Origin: a virus
Direction: 5' to 3' (one strand)
Virus record (IMG/VR): IMGVR_UViG_3300048925_000643
Coordinates: 1-53,923 of that record
DNA: 53,923 nucleotides
This document shows, piece after piece, positions 39,046-45,851 of the stretch. How positions within the stretch are numbered: the first letter of the stretch is position 1; the number at the start of each line of letters is the position of its first letter. The notes under the pieces are model-generated. The model did no database searches, was not told where the DNA came from, and was given only the letters and a program-made list of their open reading frames with translations. Made by a program: the position numbers and the translations under genes.

Positions 39046-39243
39046 TCAGATTTTCGACGCCCATGTCCACCAACCGGCGGCGACACCGAGCGAGTAGTAA
39101 AGAGCCTTGAGCCACGCCACTTCGGCCGGGACATCCGGCACGATAATGGCTTGTGCGACAGCCAACAGAAACGCGCTGGCGTAGACCAGGACGGCCGTCA
39201 AAAGCAGGCCCGAAATGATTTTGAATGCATACGCAGCCGTCAT
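39046..39243 (-). CDS. Two-helix small membrane protein, 65 aa
   Basis: ATG at 39243 overlaps the preceding stop (ATGA at 39240-39243). Hydrophobic segments at about 7-33 (FKIISGLLLTAVLVYASAFL, LAVAQAII) and 45-62 (LKALYYSLGVAAGWW). It is last in a chain of tiny genes and followed by about 260 bp without a gene. The function is unknown. Confidence 0.65.
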   Translation of the reverse strand: MTAAYAFKIISGLLLTAVLVYASAFLLAVAQAIIVPDVPAEVAWLKALYYSLGVAAGWWTWASKI

Positions 39244-39341
39244 TTGCGAGGTCCCGATACCGTGAAGTGCGCCAGGATGACGAGGACAGTAACAGCCGCC
39301 AGAAACGCCGCACCGCCGATGAAAATGGTCGTGTCGGTCAT
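39240..39341 (-). CDS. Single-segment membrane micro-protein, 33 aa
   Basis: MTDTTIFIGGAAFLAAVTVL followed by VILAHFTVSGPRK: one hydrophobic helix with a short basic tail. Both ends overlap neighbouring genes as ATGA (39338-39341 and 39240-39243), which argues strongly for translation as part of the chain. Confidence 0.65.
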   Translation of the reverse strand: MTDTTIFIGGAAFLAAVTVLVILAHFTVSGPRK

Positions 39342-39445
39342 GCCGCCACCCGTTCATCGTTGATGCGGGCAACCTCAGCCATCAGTTCAGCCTCAAAGGC
39401 CTCCATATCGATGACGATCGGCTTCTGCTTGGTGACCTTCTTCAT
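39338..39445 (-). CDS. Micro-protein, 35 aa
   Basis: MKKVTKQKPIVIDMEAFEAE then LMAEVARINDERVAA: a basic start and an acidic amphipathic helix. GAGGGG lies 8 nt upstream of the ATG at 39445, a good ribosome-binding site, and the stop overlaps the next start (ATGA). Confidence 0.65.
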   Translation of the reverse strand: MKKVTKQKPIVIDMEAFEAELMAEVARINDERVAA

Positions 39446-39447
39446 GA

Positions 39448-39567
39448 TCAATTCCCCTCACGAATTTCGACCGGCCGCTTCGGGTCGGATTTCTCGTATC
39501 CCTCGATCTGATGCTGGCCAGAGAGGTCGAATAGGATTTCTCGGAGCTTCGATTTCGGGGTGGTCAT
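39448..39567 (-). CDS. Micro-protein, 39 aa
   Basis: MTTPKSKLREILFDLSGQHQ then IEGYEKSDPKRPVEIREGN: a helical N-terminus and polar tail. The start overlaps the upstream stop (ATGA at 39564-39567). Its last codons contain the ribosome-binding site of the next gene, the usual arrangement in this operon. Confidence 0.6.
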   Translation of the reverse strand: MTTPKSKLREILFDLSGQHQIEGYEKSDPKRPVEIREGN

Positions 39568-39926
39568 GTGCCACCGCCAACGTCATCAGCCAGCAACATC
39601 GCTCCTTCTCGAAGCGTAAGAGCGTGCGTCGCCGGCGCTGGATCGGTCATCAGCTGATCGTCGGAGACATATTCCGGCCACGGCGCCCAAGCGATCGGAT
39701 CGACGCCGGGATTGAAGCCAGACCAGCGATTGCCTTCCAGAAGGCCGCCAGACTGCGTGTAGCGCGGCGGTATCCAATAGGACTGGTAGACATCGCCGTG
39801 TACGTCGACAGCGAGGATGTATTCCTTGCGGTACTGCTCGGCCTGTACCGGGCCATCTTTTCCCTTGCGGGTGTAAGGCACCATCTTGCCGCGCGGTGCG
39901 GCGGATATGTCGTGGTTCCAGATCAT
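39564..39926 (-). CDS. Hypothetical protein, 120 aa
   Basis: The sequence GKMVPYTRKGKDG, WIPPRYTQSGGLLEGNRWSG, then VDPIAWAPWPEYVSDDQL is Trp/Pro-rich, with the IAWAPWP element common in small phage proteins of the DUF551-like kind. The fold and function are unknown. It overlaps the GIY-YIG-like gene (ATGA) and the 39-aa gene (ATGA). Confidence 0.65.
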   Translation of the reverse strand: MIWNHDISAAPRGKMVPYTRKGKDGPVQAEQYRKEYILAVDVHGDVYQSYWIPPRYTQSGGLLEGNRWSGFNPGVDPIAWAPWPEYVSDDQLMTDPAPATHALTLREGAMLLADDVGGGT

Positions 39927-40531
39927 GCTGCCACCTGCTGCCGTGTTCCGATGAGGACAAAATGAGATACCGGATCGCGGATAACCTCATGCAACCTGTC
40001 AAATTCAGCTTCCGTCGGTCGAACGGCGTCTGTGTGCTTCTTCGCGTGGCTACCCTTCCACCTTTCGAGGATCGCGTAGACATCACTTGGCTTTTTGAGA
40101 TTGTTTCCAGTGGCCTGCTCAGCCTTCCTCTCAGCCCATATCAATTGGAACTCGTAGCTTTTCAGCTCTTTCTGGAAATCAGGAATTGGCTTTCTCGGCT
40201 TCCTCGTCACATTGCGGATAGTGCCGCGATAGTCTGCGAGGTTGATCGCCGTGGAGATTGTCTCGCCATCCAACAGCTTTCCAACAGCCACCAGAAGCCT
40301 TTCGCCCGGGTGAAACCATTCGCGGTGCGAGTGATAGTCGGCAAAGACCTCATGAATTTGCTTCTCGAGACTATAGTTTCCGGGTTCCGTGTAGATGACT
40401 TCGAGCTTGAACGGAGACCACGTCGCGAGTGCATCAAGGCGCTCATCCACGCATGTCGAGCAACCGATCTTGATTGGTCCGGTCATCCCGACCGGGCGAA
40501 TGAAGTAGATATTTTTCCCCTTGGTCGTCAT
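39923..40531 (-). CDS. GIY-YIG-like (T5orf172/MUG113-type) nuclease-domain protein, 202 aa
   Basis: The first 80 residues carry the GIY-YIG-like pattern: IYFIRPVGMTGPIKIG (8-23), CVDERLDAL with Arg31, SLEKQIHEVF with Glu56/His60 and HREWFHPGERL (Glu71). The remaining 120 residues are helical and basic. Such proteins occur in phage early operons and may nick DNA. It is the second gene of the leftward operon, overlapping the Cro-like gene by ATGA. Confidence 0.78.
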   Translation of the reverse strand: MTTKGKNIYFIRPVGMTGPIKIGCSTCVDERLDALATWSPFKLEVIYTEPGNYSLEKQIHEVFADYHSHREWFHPGERLLVAVGKLLDGETISTAINLADYRGTIRNVTRKPRKPIPDFQKELKSYEFQLIWAERKAEQATGNNLKKPSDVYAILERWKGSHAKKHTDAVRPTEAEFDRLHEVIRDPVSHFVLIGTRQQVAA

Positions 40532-40746
40532 GCCGCTGGCTCCTGCGCTTGCGCTTCACGAGCGGGTCGGAAAACTTCGGGGATGAGTTCCTCGCGAGAA
40601 ATCCCGGTGAACTCCGACACCTCCGGCACGTATTCCGGGGGAACCGATTTCCATTGCGATACCGTCGAAGGCTGCAGACCGAGATGCTCGGCCAGCTTCT
40701 TCTGCGTCCCGCGATTTGCTTTGAAGAACTCGATTAGCTTTTTCAT
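40528..40746 (-). CDS. Cro-like helix-turn-helix repressor, 72 aa
   Basis: MKKLIEFFKANRGTQKKLAE, HLGLQPSTVSQWKSVPPEYV: a short YdaS/Cro-type helix-turn-helix, followed by a C-terminal acidic tail. It is the first gene of the leftward early operon and diverges from the repressor gene. The ATG at 40746 lacks a clear ribosome-binding site and is very close to the likely transcription start, so its mRNA may be leaderless. It probably binds the TTTCAGTCAA repeats. Confidence 0.82.
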   Translation of the reverse strand: MKKLIEFFKANRGTQKKLAEHLGLQPSTVSQWKSVPPEYVPEVSEFTGISREELIPEVFRPAREAQAQEPAA

Positions 40747-40754
40747 ACCCCCAT

Positions 40755-40798
40755 ATTCAGTCAAAACGAATTTCAGTCAAGCGAAAACTTTCAGTCAA
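40755..40798. promoter_or_regulatory. Operator cluster A, three TTTCAGTCAA repeats
   Basis: ATTCAGTCAA (40755-40764), TTTCAGTCAA (40771-40780) and TTTCAGTCAA (40789-40798), all on the plus strand at 16- and 18-bp spacing, fill the 57-bp gap between the Cro-like and repressor genes. On the minus strand each gives TTGACTGAAA, a -35-like TTGACT; the copy at 40780-40775 with GAATAT 16 bp later would start leftward transcription near 40746. Binding would block the leftward promoter directly. Confidence 0.8.
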
Positions 40799-40803
40799 AC
40801 GCT

Positions 40804-41283
40804 ATGGAATGCATTTTCTGGATGGGCGACATTCTGAGGATGGGCACAAGGCGGAAACTGAACACGGAAAATGGGCGCAAGGGCCACTTCATCTCGGAGT
40901 GGATGAAGCACCGCGACATGACGCAGGAACAGCTTGCGGCAGAGGCAGGCTATGCGACCTCGTCAATCAATCAGCTTGTGAATGGTAAGCAGGGCTACAG
41001 CCAGGTTACGCTTGAGGCGATTGCTCCTGCGCTCAGATGCGAGCCATGGGAGCTAATCGCGGTCAATCCGCTTCAAGAGGGCAGAGACCCGGATACGGAA
41101 AGAGCGGCGCGCGCGCTGCGCTCGGCGTTGCTGGCATTCGGTGTGGACCACACGCAGCTGGGGCTGGCGATCGATATCATCGGGAGGTTCGTTGCTCACG
41201 AGCCGGTCGAGGAGCAATCAGAACAAAGCCAGACTGGTGATCAATCTCTACCCGCCAGTCGCCGCCGTGAATCGACGCCATGA
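40804..41283 (+). CDS. XRE-family phage repressor, 159 aa
   Basis: Residues about 32-80 contain a helix-turn-helix (FISEWMKHRDMTQEQLAAEA, YATSSINQLVNGKQGYSQVT), then the segment PALRCEPWELIAVNPLQEGR. The C-terminal 60 residues are helical and polar and lack the S24/LexA-type protease, so induction by RecA-promoted cleavage is not expected. The start is uncertain: 40804, 40822 and 40840 are ATGs with no clear Shine-Dalgarno. It is the likely CI-equivalent of this phage. Confidence 0.8.
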   Translation: MECIFWMGDILRMGTRRKLNTENGRKGHFISEWMKHRDMTQEQLAAEAGYATSSINQLVNGKQGYSQVTLEAIAPALRCEPWELIAVNPLQEGRDPDTERAARALRSALLAFGVDHTQLGLAIDIIGRFVAHEPVEEQSEQSQTGDQSLPASRRRESTP

Positions 41284-41428
41284 TTGCTGAAATCTCGGTC
41301 GCCTTCCTTCTGATGACGACCTCCGGCGCTGGTGGCTGCTGAGCGCCTGCGGATTCGATCAGCCCGGCAATGATCTCGTCATTCCGGGTTTTGTACGTTC
41401 TTCGAATCCGATCGTAAATGCGAGACAT
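41177..41428 (-). CDS. Small conserved-type protein convergent with the repressor, 83 aa
   Basis: ATG at 41428 is preceded by GGAG at 7 nt. It has a helical N-terminus (MSRIYDRIRRTYKTRNDEII) and a C-terminal IHGGDWRVEIDHQSGFVLIA that looks like a conserved beta element of phage and rhizobial proteins. Its last 107 bp lie antisense to the 3' end of the repressor gene, so transcription of one could affect the other. Confidence 0.6.
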   Translation of the reverse strand: MSRIYDRIRRTYKTRNDEIIAGLIESAGAQQPPAPEVVIRRKATEISAIMASIHGGDWRVEIDHQSGFVLIAPRPAREQRTSR

Positions 41429-41460
41429 AGATTGCTCCACCACCCATTACCAAGAACTAA

Positions 41461-41482
41461 TAGTGAACAAAAGCGATCACTA
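41461..41482. promoter_or_regulatory. Inverted repeat upstream of the 83-aa gene
   Basis: TAGTGA-N10-TCACTA, a 6-bp-arm inverted repeat about 33 bp upstream of the ATG at 41428. A dimeric regulator could bind here. The rest of 41483-41647 is AT-rich and holds no gene that I can see. Confidence 0.4.
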
Positions 41483-41647
41483 ATTCAAGCGGCGCGCTCT
41501 CGGATTCGGGTCGACTGACGACAAAGCATTGATTCGGGAACGATCTTTTTTCTAGGAATGATTGCCTTGCTCCCGTTTCTACCAATTACCCTCAGAGCAA
41601 GAACCTTATAAACAAATAACCCTTTAGAAATTCAGCTTTATAGATTG

Positions 41648-41691
41648 GACCCGCAGATTTGCGACCCAATTGACCCGCAGATTTGCGACCC
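41648..41691. repeat. Pair of 20-bp iterons beside a winged-helix gene
   Basis: GACCCGCAGATTTGCGACCC occurs exactly at 41648-41667 and 41672-41691, a period of 24 bp. Each copy has inner inverted arms CGCA/TGCG and outer GGGTC-like ends. The second copy ends in the stop codon of the winged-helix gene (41691). The flanking region is AT-rich. The layout fits an origin or an operator. Confidence 0.8.
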
Positions 41692-42008
41692 TAGGTTAAT
41701 TCGAACGGTAGCCGGATATAATAGATATTCGACTTCCGGTGTTCCCTGACCACGATCAGGACGCCCTCACCTTCAAGCTCAGAGACAGCCCGTAAAACCT
41801 TGTCCTCGGACATGGAGAGCCGTTTCGCGATTTCCTTGACCCCATACCAGCAAGACTGGTCGTCACCATTCATCCTCTTCGCCAGCCAGTAGCCGACGCG
41901 GAATGCGCGATCCGATAGCGCGTCCATCTCACAGATGAAATCGAGCCACTTTCGCCGCTTGTCATAGAAGGCTGCGGCCGACTGGCCGTCATCATTGGTT
42001 TTGAGCAT
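41691..42008 (-). CDS. Winged-helix (RepA/HTH_36-like) protein, 105 aa
   Basis: YDKRRKWLDFICEMDALSDR, AFRVGYWLAKRMNGDDQSCW, then YGVKEIAKRLSMSEDKVLRA: a helical start followed by a winged helix-turn-helix with strand ending NIYYIRLPFEL. This resembles the DNA-binding half of plasmid RepA-type initiators and related replication regulators. It transcribes leftward out of operator cluster B and ends on the iteron pair, to which it might bind. Confidence 0.72.
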   Translation of the reverse strand: MLKTNDDGQSAAAFYDKRRKWLDFICEMDALSDRAFRVGYWLAKRMNGDDQSCWYGVKEIAKRLSMSEDKVLRAVSELEGEGVLIVVREHRKSNIYYIRLPFELT

Positions 42009-42033
42009 GGAGTATTCCTACGCCGGAAACAAT

Positions 42034-42095
42034 TTTCAGTCAAAGCGAAATTATGTGTTGACTGAATTTCAGTCGTAACGTAATTTCTAGTCATC
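42034..42095. promoter_or_regulatory. Operator cluster B and divergent promoters
   Basis: TTTCAGTCAA at 42034-42043, the same element inverted at 42058-42066 (TTGACTGAA), TTTCAGTCG at 42067-42075 and a degenerate TTTCTAGTCA at 42084-42093. The middle two form a palindrome GACTGAA-t-TTCAGTC (42060-42074). Rightward promoter: TTGACT 42058-42063, 17-bp spacer, TAATTT 42081-42086. Leftward: TTGACT (42043-42038), weak TAGGAA -10. Repressor binding would shut both. Confidence 0.82.
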
Positions 42096-42159
42096 AGCAG
42101 CGACGAACCCGCCTCACCCGCCGATCTCGCTGCCACCACAAGAACCGGAGATGACGACG

Positions 42160-42363
42160 ATGGGCAAGGTTTACAAAATCTACTGCGACGGTTTCAGCAA
42201 GACGATTGCAGATGCTTCTGCCGTTCAGGCCTACATCGACTGGCTCCGCACCAAAGGATGCGTCGGCAAGGAAGTTGTTATCAGCGTCGGTCGCGGCGAT
42301 CTGAAAGCCGCTGTCTTCAACCCCGGTCATCCCTGCCGCCGTGAAATTCTGAGGGCAGCGTGA
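42160..42363 (+). CDS. Hypothetical protein, 67 aa
   Basis: I chose the ATG at 42160, with GGAG 9 nt upstream; ATG 42151 has no spacing for it. The product has a start like VYKIYCDGFSKTIADASAVQ, then IDWLRTKGCVGKEVVIS and GRGDLKAAVFN, an alpha/beta look. It is the first gene of the rightward operon and its stop overlaps the next start (TGATG). Confidence 0.65.
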   Translation: MGKVYKIYCDGFSKTIADASAVQAYIDWLRTKGCVGKEVVISVGRGDLKAAVFNPGHPCRREILRAA

Positions 42364-42533
42364 TGTTCTACGAAAAGCTCAATGCAAAATACTGGCAGGA
42401 AGAGGCGGCAATGCACGCTGAGTGGGCGCTTGATTACCTGCTCGACGGCGAGCTTGAGGAAGCGGTTCGGCATCAACGGATTTCCGCTGAATACGCCGAA
42501 AACGCCCGCTGCGGAATGAACATCACCGCCTGA
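42363..42533 (+). CDS. Small helical protein, 56 aa
   Basis: MFYEKLNAKYWQEEAAMHAE, WALDYLLDGELEEAVRHQRI: a single amphipathic, acidic helical region. The ATG overlaps the previous stop (TGATG). A short C-terminal polar segment follows. Function unknown; co-translation with the 67-aa gene suggests a common role. Confidence 0.65.
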   Translation: MFYEKLNAKYWQEEAAMHAEWALDYLLDGELEEAVRHQRISAEYAENARCGMNITA

Positions 42534-42568
42534 TCTCCAATTCGATCTCAACCACTGAGGATGAGCAA

Positions 42569-42856
42569 ATGGCAATGGTAACGCGCTTCAACGTCGAAAT
42601 GCATACCCGCAGCGGCAAGTCGATTTACCTGTGCCAGTTCGGTGACGGGATGGAATGGACCTCTAACCCGGATGACGCCTTCGAATACGACGACGTTGAG
42701 GAAGCCGATGCAGACGCGCTTCGGTACGGCGGCGAGGTGTTTGAGTTCCAGCGCCATGCACGCCCCGGCGAGATCGTTCTGCCTTCGCGGATCGACATCA
42801 ACCCCATCGTACGCGGTGCCAATATTGCACAGCGCGATCTGGTGGCGGCCGAGTGA
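42569..42856 (+). CDS. Hypothetical protein, 95 aa
   Basis: GAGGA lies 8-12 nt upstream of the ATG. A beta start (VTRFNVEMHTRSGKSIYLCQ) is followed by acidic DDAFEYDDVEEADADALRYG and a short basic end. The acidic middle may mimic nucleic acid or bind a basic partner. The stop overlaps the next ATG. Confidence 0.65.
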   Translation: MAMVTRFNVEMHTRSGKSIYLCQFGDGMEWTSNPDDAFEYDDVEEADADALRYGGEVFEFQRHARPGEIVLPSRIDINPIVRGANIAQRDLVAAE

Positions 42857-43092
42857 TGGCGATGAGCGAGATGACCACCAGCGAAAAGGCGTGGTTCAAC
42901 AAGCTGTATCGGCTTCTGAACGCAATGCCCGTGGATGTCGAGGTTCAGGTCCACAACAGCCACATTCAGATGAACCGCAAAGGCGCACGTGACTCAGCTT
43001 TTGAGCGCGACGGCGACGGCGATAATGCCGAATCCATCGACCACTTCAACACATCGCATTTCCGCATCTATCCGTGCAGCGAGAGCATGTAG
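42856..43092 (+). CDS. Hypothetical protein, 78 aa
   Basis: ATG at 42856 overlaps the previous stop (TGATG); GTG 42853 and ATG 42862 are in frame. It starts with a helix (TTSEKAWFNKLYRLLNAMPV) and then a strand pair (DVEVQVHNSHIQMNRKG), ending in acidic FERDGDGDNAESIDHFN. No family recognised. Confidence 0.6.
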   Translation: MAMSEMTTSEKAWFNKLYRLLNAMPVDVEVQVHNSHIQMNRKGARDSAFERDGDGDNAESIDHFNTSHFRIYPCSESM

Positions 43093-43131
43093 CCCCGCAA
43101 TCCAAGGCTTCAAACAAGGGATGGGAAGAAT

Positions 43132-43464
43132 ATGAGCAAGGCAGTCGAAGACGTTCTTTTGGAACGCCAAAGGCAAATCGTTGAGGAAGGTTTCGACCAC
43201 GATCACGATGATCAGCACACCTTTGGTGAAATCGCGTTTGCGGGAGCTTGCTATGCAGTGTCCGGCGCAGTGCCGGAAGACCAACGCGGCAAGGATGATC
43301 GCCTGATGGCCGTCGTTCAATTCATTTGGCCGAAAGCGTGGGGATGGGGCTGGTGGACGCCAAAGGATCGTCGTCGCGACTTGGTTCGATCTGCGGCCCT
43401 CATCATCGCTGAGATTGAACGCCTCGACCGCCTCTCCACCCCTCACACCCCAACGGGAGAGTAA
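43132..43464 (+). CDS. Phage WPW-type conserved domain protein, 110 aa
   Basis: The pattern DVLLERQRQIVEEGFDHDHD, GEIAFAGACYAVSGAV, WPKAWGWGWWTPKDRRRDLV and AALIIAEIERLDRL belongs to a common, unassigned phage domain. The same domain forms the C-terminus of the 357-aa protein at 50035-51108, so the phage carries two copies. The His/Asp-rich DHDHDDQH could bind metal. The gene has AAGGGATGGGAAGA upstream. Confidence 0.75.
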   Translation: MSKAVEDVLLERQRQIVEEGFDHDHDDQHTFGEIAFAGACYAVSGAVPEDQRGKDDRLMAVVQFIWPKAWGWGWWTPKDRRRDLVRSAALIIAEIERLDRLSTPHTPTGE

Positions 43465-43465
43465 G

Positions 43466-43708
43466 ATGAGCGGACCCACTATGACGCTCAACCTATCGCC
43501 TGTGGAAATGCAGGTTCTTGAGCAGCTATGCCTTGAGCATCAGATGTCCAAGACCGCCGTTATCCGGCAGGCACTCAGGACTTACCAGTACCTCCACAAG
43601 CGCGCCATGGAAGGCGAGACGATCACCCTCAGCGGTGATGCTCAGAGGGCTATCGACTTTGTCGGCCCCGGCTTTGGCCAAGACCTGCGGGTTAAGTCAA
43701 ATGGCTGA
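43466..43708 (+). CDS. Ribbon-helix-helix regulator, 80 aa
   Basis: The ATG at 43466 follows GGGAGAG. TMTLNLSPVEMQVLEQLCLE (strand plus helix), then MSKTAVIRQALRTYQYLH (second helix) is a CopG-type fold. The C-terminal 30 residues contain GETITLSGDAQRAIDFVGPG. It probably regulates part of the rightward operon. It overlaps the next gene by 8 bp. Confidence 0.75.
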   Translation: MSGPTMTLNLSPVEMQVLEQLCLEHQMSKTAVIRQALRTYQYLHKRAMEGETITLSGDAQRAIDFVGPGFGQDLRVKSNG

Positions 43709-43904
43709 TCATCAAGAGGTTTGGTGCCAGCCGTCCGACCAACCAAAGAGGCAGTTTATCGTTCTTTTCGATGACCCTCAGATGGATTTAGCGGTCTTCG
43801 ATGACGAAACGGAAGCGCGCACTTTCTGGGAAAAGGCGAGCCTGAATTGGAATTGCTACCTCATGGGTACGCTTCCACGCGCCAACACCCCATCCACCAA
43901 CTGA
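43701..43904 (+). CDS. Conserved-type small phage protein, 67 aa
   Basis: RQFIVLFDDPQMDLAVFDDE, TEARTFWEKASLNWNCYLMG: strands and a helix in a pattern seen often in phage genomes without known role. The ATG overlaps the end of the preceding gene. A 51-bp gap follows, holding a ribosome-binding site for the next gene. Confidence 0.7.
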   Translation: MADHQEVWCQPSDQPKRQFIVLFDDPQMDLAVFDDETEARTFWEKASLNWNCYLMGTLPRANTPSTN

Positions 43905-43955
43905 ACCCACCAGCGGGCTGTGTACAGAGTACCCGCGCATTAAAGGGCAGGAACA

Positions 43956-44381
43956 ATGGCAGATACAGCAGCAATTCAGAAAATCAAAACATTGAAGAGT
44001 GATGCCGCGAAGATCGGCGGCTTCCATGAATGGTTCGCAAAGTCCTTTGCCGACAAGAAGCACCACGACAAGCAGAACTTTGGCTTCAACATTGGCCACA
44101 GCAGCGAATACAACTCGTTCAAGACCACCGTGTGGTTTTACGCCTATGCCGGTCAGTACGGCAGTTCGTCTGTATATAGCCAGTTGTCGGTGAGTGACGA
44201 AAAGGCAGTGAATGCAGCTTTCATTGCGGCCCTGAACAAGCACCAGAAACTCATCTTCCAGACCATGGCCGAGATCATGGAGAAGGAAGCTTCATCGCTG
44301 CGCAATAAAGCGGAAAGCGAAATCGCTGCCATGCAGGCGATGCTTGAGACGCTGGACGTTCCGGCAGAGGCTGGTGCGTGA
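43956..44381 (+). CDS. Hypothetical protein, 141 aa
   Basis: An N-terminal helical part (AAIQKIKTLKSDAAKIGGFH, then FAKSFADKKHHDKQNF), an aromatic central stretch (TTVWFYAYAGQYGSSSVYSQ) and a long C-terminal helix (AEIMEKEASSLRNKAESEIA). No family recognised. GGGCAGGA precedes the ATG. The stop overlaps the next start (TGATG at 44379-44383). Confidence 0.65.
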   Translation: MADTAAIQKIKTLKSDAAKIGGFHEWFAKSFADKKHHDKQNFGFNIGHSSEYNSFKTTVWFYAYAGQYGSSSVYSQLSVSDEKAVNAAFIAALNKHQKLIFQTMAEIMEKEASSLRNKAESEIAAMQAMLETLDVPAEAGA

Positions 44382-44617
44382 TGGGTAGAAACCAGCAAGA
44401 CACCCTATGCGCAATTCAGGCGGTCAAAGCGATTATCGACGGTCGCGACCCTATTGCCAAGCAATCAGAAATCCTTGTCACCGCTGAACATGCCATCGCA
44501 TCACTGTTGCTCATGCTTATGGGAGACCCGCGCAAGGCTGCGGGCATGCTCAATGAAGGTTTGGTTCAGGGCGTCGAAGAACGTCTGTCGCTCTATGCTT
44601 CGAAAGGCCGTTCCTGA
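44381..44617 (+). CDS. Small helical protein, 78 aa
   Basis: ATG at 44381 overlaps the preceding stop. All-helical: DTLCAIQAVKAIIDGRDPIA, EHAIASLLLMLMGDPRKAAG. The hydrophobic LLLMLM is too short for a membrane helix. It overlaps the next gene by one base. Function unknown. Confidence 0.6.
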   Translation: MGRNQQDTLCAIQAVKAIIDGRDPIAKQSEILVTAEHAIASLLLMLMGDPRKAAGMLNEGLVQGVEERLSLYASKGRS

Positions 44618-44862
44618 TGCCCCCTTTCTCCACCACCAACACACAAGAAGCGGATGACCCGACCGAGATCATCATCCGGCTCCGCAATTGCGAAAAGCAG
44701 ATCGACCAGTCGATGGCAGACCTTCGCAAGGGTGTCACCCGCCTCATCACAGGGCTTCTAACTCTGGGGATCATTTCAGCCTCGTTTCTGCACTTCGGCA
44801 TGCCGGCAGATCGGAAGATGGCGAAGGCAAATCAGGAGATCGATGTCGCATGGAAAAGATAG
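44617..44862 (+). CDS. Single-pass membrane protein, 81 aa
   Basis: A polar N-terminus and a helical IIIRLRNCEKQIDQSMADLR lead to a hydrophobic segment at about 43-62 (ITGLLTLGIISASFLHFGMP) and a basic-acidic tail. It has the design of small phage membrane or coiled-coil anchors. Its last 13 bp overlap the exonuclease-like gene. Confidence 0.65.
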   Translation: MPPFSTTNTQEADDPTEIIIRLRNCEKQIDQSMADLRKGVTRLITGLLTLGIISASFLHFGMPADRKMAKANQEIDVAWKR

Positions 44863-45851
44863 TCGACCAGGACAAGTTCAAAGCGATCGGCGGCATTGCT
44901 GGAAAGATGCTCGGCGGGCTTCGCCGGGATCGAAAGTGGGATGGCTCGCAAATCAAGCTGGGTGCGGTCTACAGCGGCGTACCTATTGAGACCTACCATA
45001 GCGACACCGAACTGTTTGACGGCTTCTCTATCTCAAGCTCTGGCCTCCGCGCCGTGCTCAAGCGTCCGTCCGAATATTGGGGCTTTTCGCCTTACAACCC
45101 CAATCCTTTCGAGAAGCCGGAGAAGGATAGCCTGGAGTTCGGCAAGGCGGCTCATATGCTGCTGCTGGGCGAAGAAGGCTTCAAAGAGCGCTATGTCCTG
45201 CGCCCCGAGAAATACCCAGACGACAAAGGCAACGAAAAGCCTTGGAGCGGCAATTCCAACTGGTGCAAGAAATGGCTTGCCGATCAGAAGAATGCCGGCC
45301 GCGTCGTCATCACCGACACCGATATCTCGCATATCCGCCACATCGCCAACTCGCTCCAGAGCAAGGAGGCGATCCGCCTCGGAATTCTGAACGGTCGCAT
45401 CGAGCGCAGCATCTTCTGCAAACACGGCGATATCTGGCTGAAGGCGCGGCCGGATGTGGTGCCGAACGACAGCGGCGACTTTGTCGACTTGAAGACAGCC
45501 GCCAGCGTGGATGACGAAAGCCTGTCCAAGGCGATCTATTCCCACGGCTATCATGTTCAGGCCGGGCTGCTCCGCATGGTTGTTCGGGAAATCCTCGGCG
45601 CCGACGCCTTCTCCAGCTTCACCTTCGTGTTTGTCGAGAAGTCACCACCCTATGACGTGCGCGTGATGCAGCTGAAAGACGAGGACATCGACCTCGGGGA
45701 AGCGCTCGCCCGCAAAGCCATAGCGACCGTCAACGAGTGCCTGAAGCGCAACGACTGGCCGGGATACGACGGCTTCGACAAGGCCATTTCCTACGCCGAG
45801 ATGCCCGGATGGGCAAAGACCCGCATCAAGATTGAACTGGAGGCAGCGTGA
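44850..45851 (+). CDS. RecE/RecB-like PD-(D/E)XK exonuclease, 333 aa
   Basis: The ATG at 44850 lies 11 nt after AGGAG. Catalytic motifs in order: GKAAHMLLLG (His102), ARPDVV (Asp202), FVDLKTA (Asp213, Lys215) and YHVQAGLL (Tyr234, Gln237), typical of PDDEXK phage exonucleases. It would resect double-stranded ends for the RecT-like annealing protein two genes downstream. The gene between them (45851-46432) appears to be an insertion in the recombination module. Confidence 0.85.
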   Translation: MEKIVDQDKFKAIGGIAGKMLGGLRRDRKWDGSQIKLGAVYSGVPIETYHSDTELFDGFSISSSGLRAVLKRPSEYWGFSPYNPNPFEKPEKDSLEFGKAAHMLLLGEEGFKERYVLRPEKYPDDKGNEKPWSGNSNWCKKWLADQKNAGRVVITDTDISHIRHIANSLQSKEAIRLGILNGRIERSIFCKHGDIWLKARPDVVPNDSGDFVDLKTAASVDDESLSKAIYSHGYHVQAGLLRMVVREILGADAFSSFTFVFVEKSPPYDVRVMQLKDEDIDLGEALARKAIATVNECLKRNDWPGYDGFDKAISYAEMPGWAKTRIKIELEAA

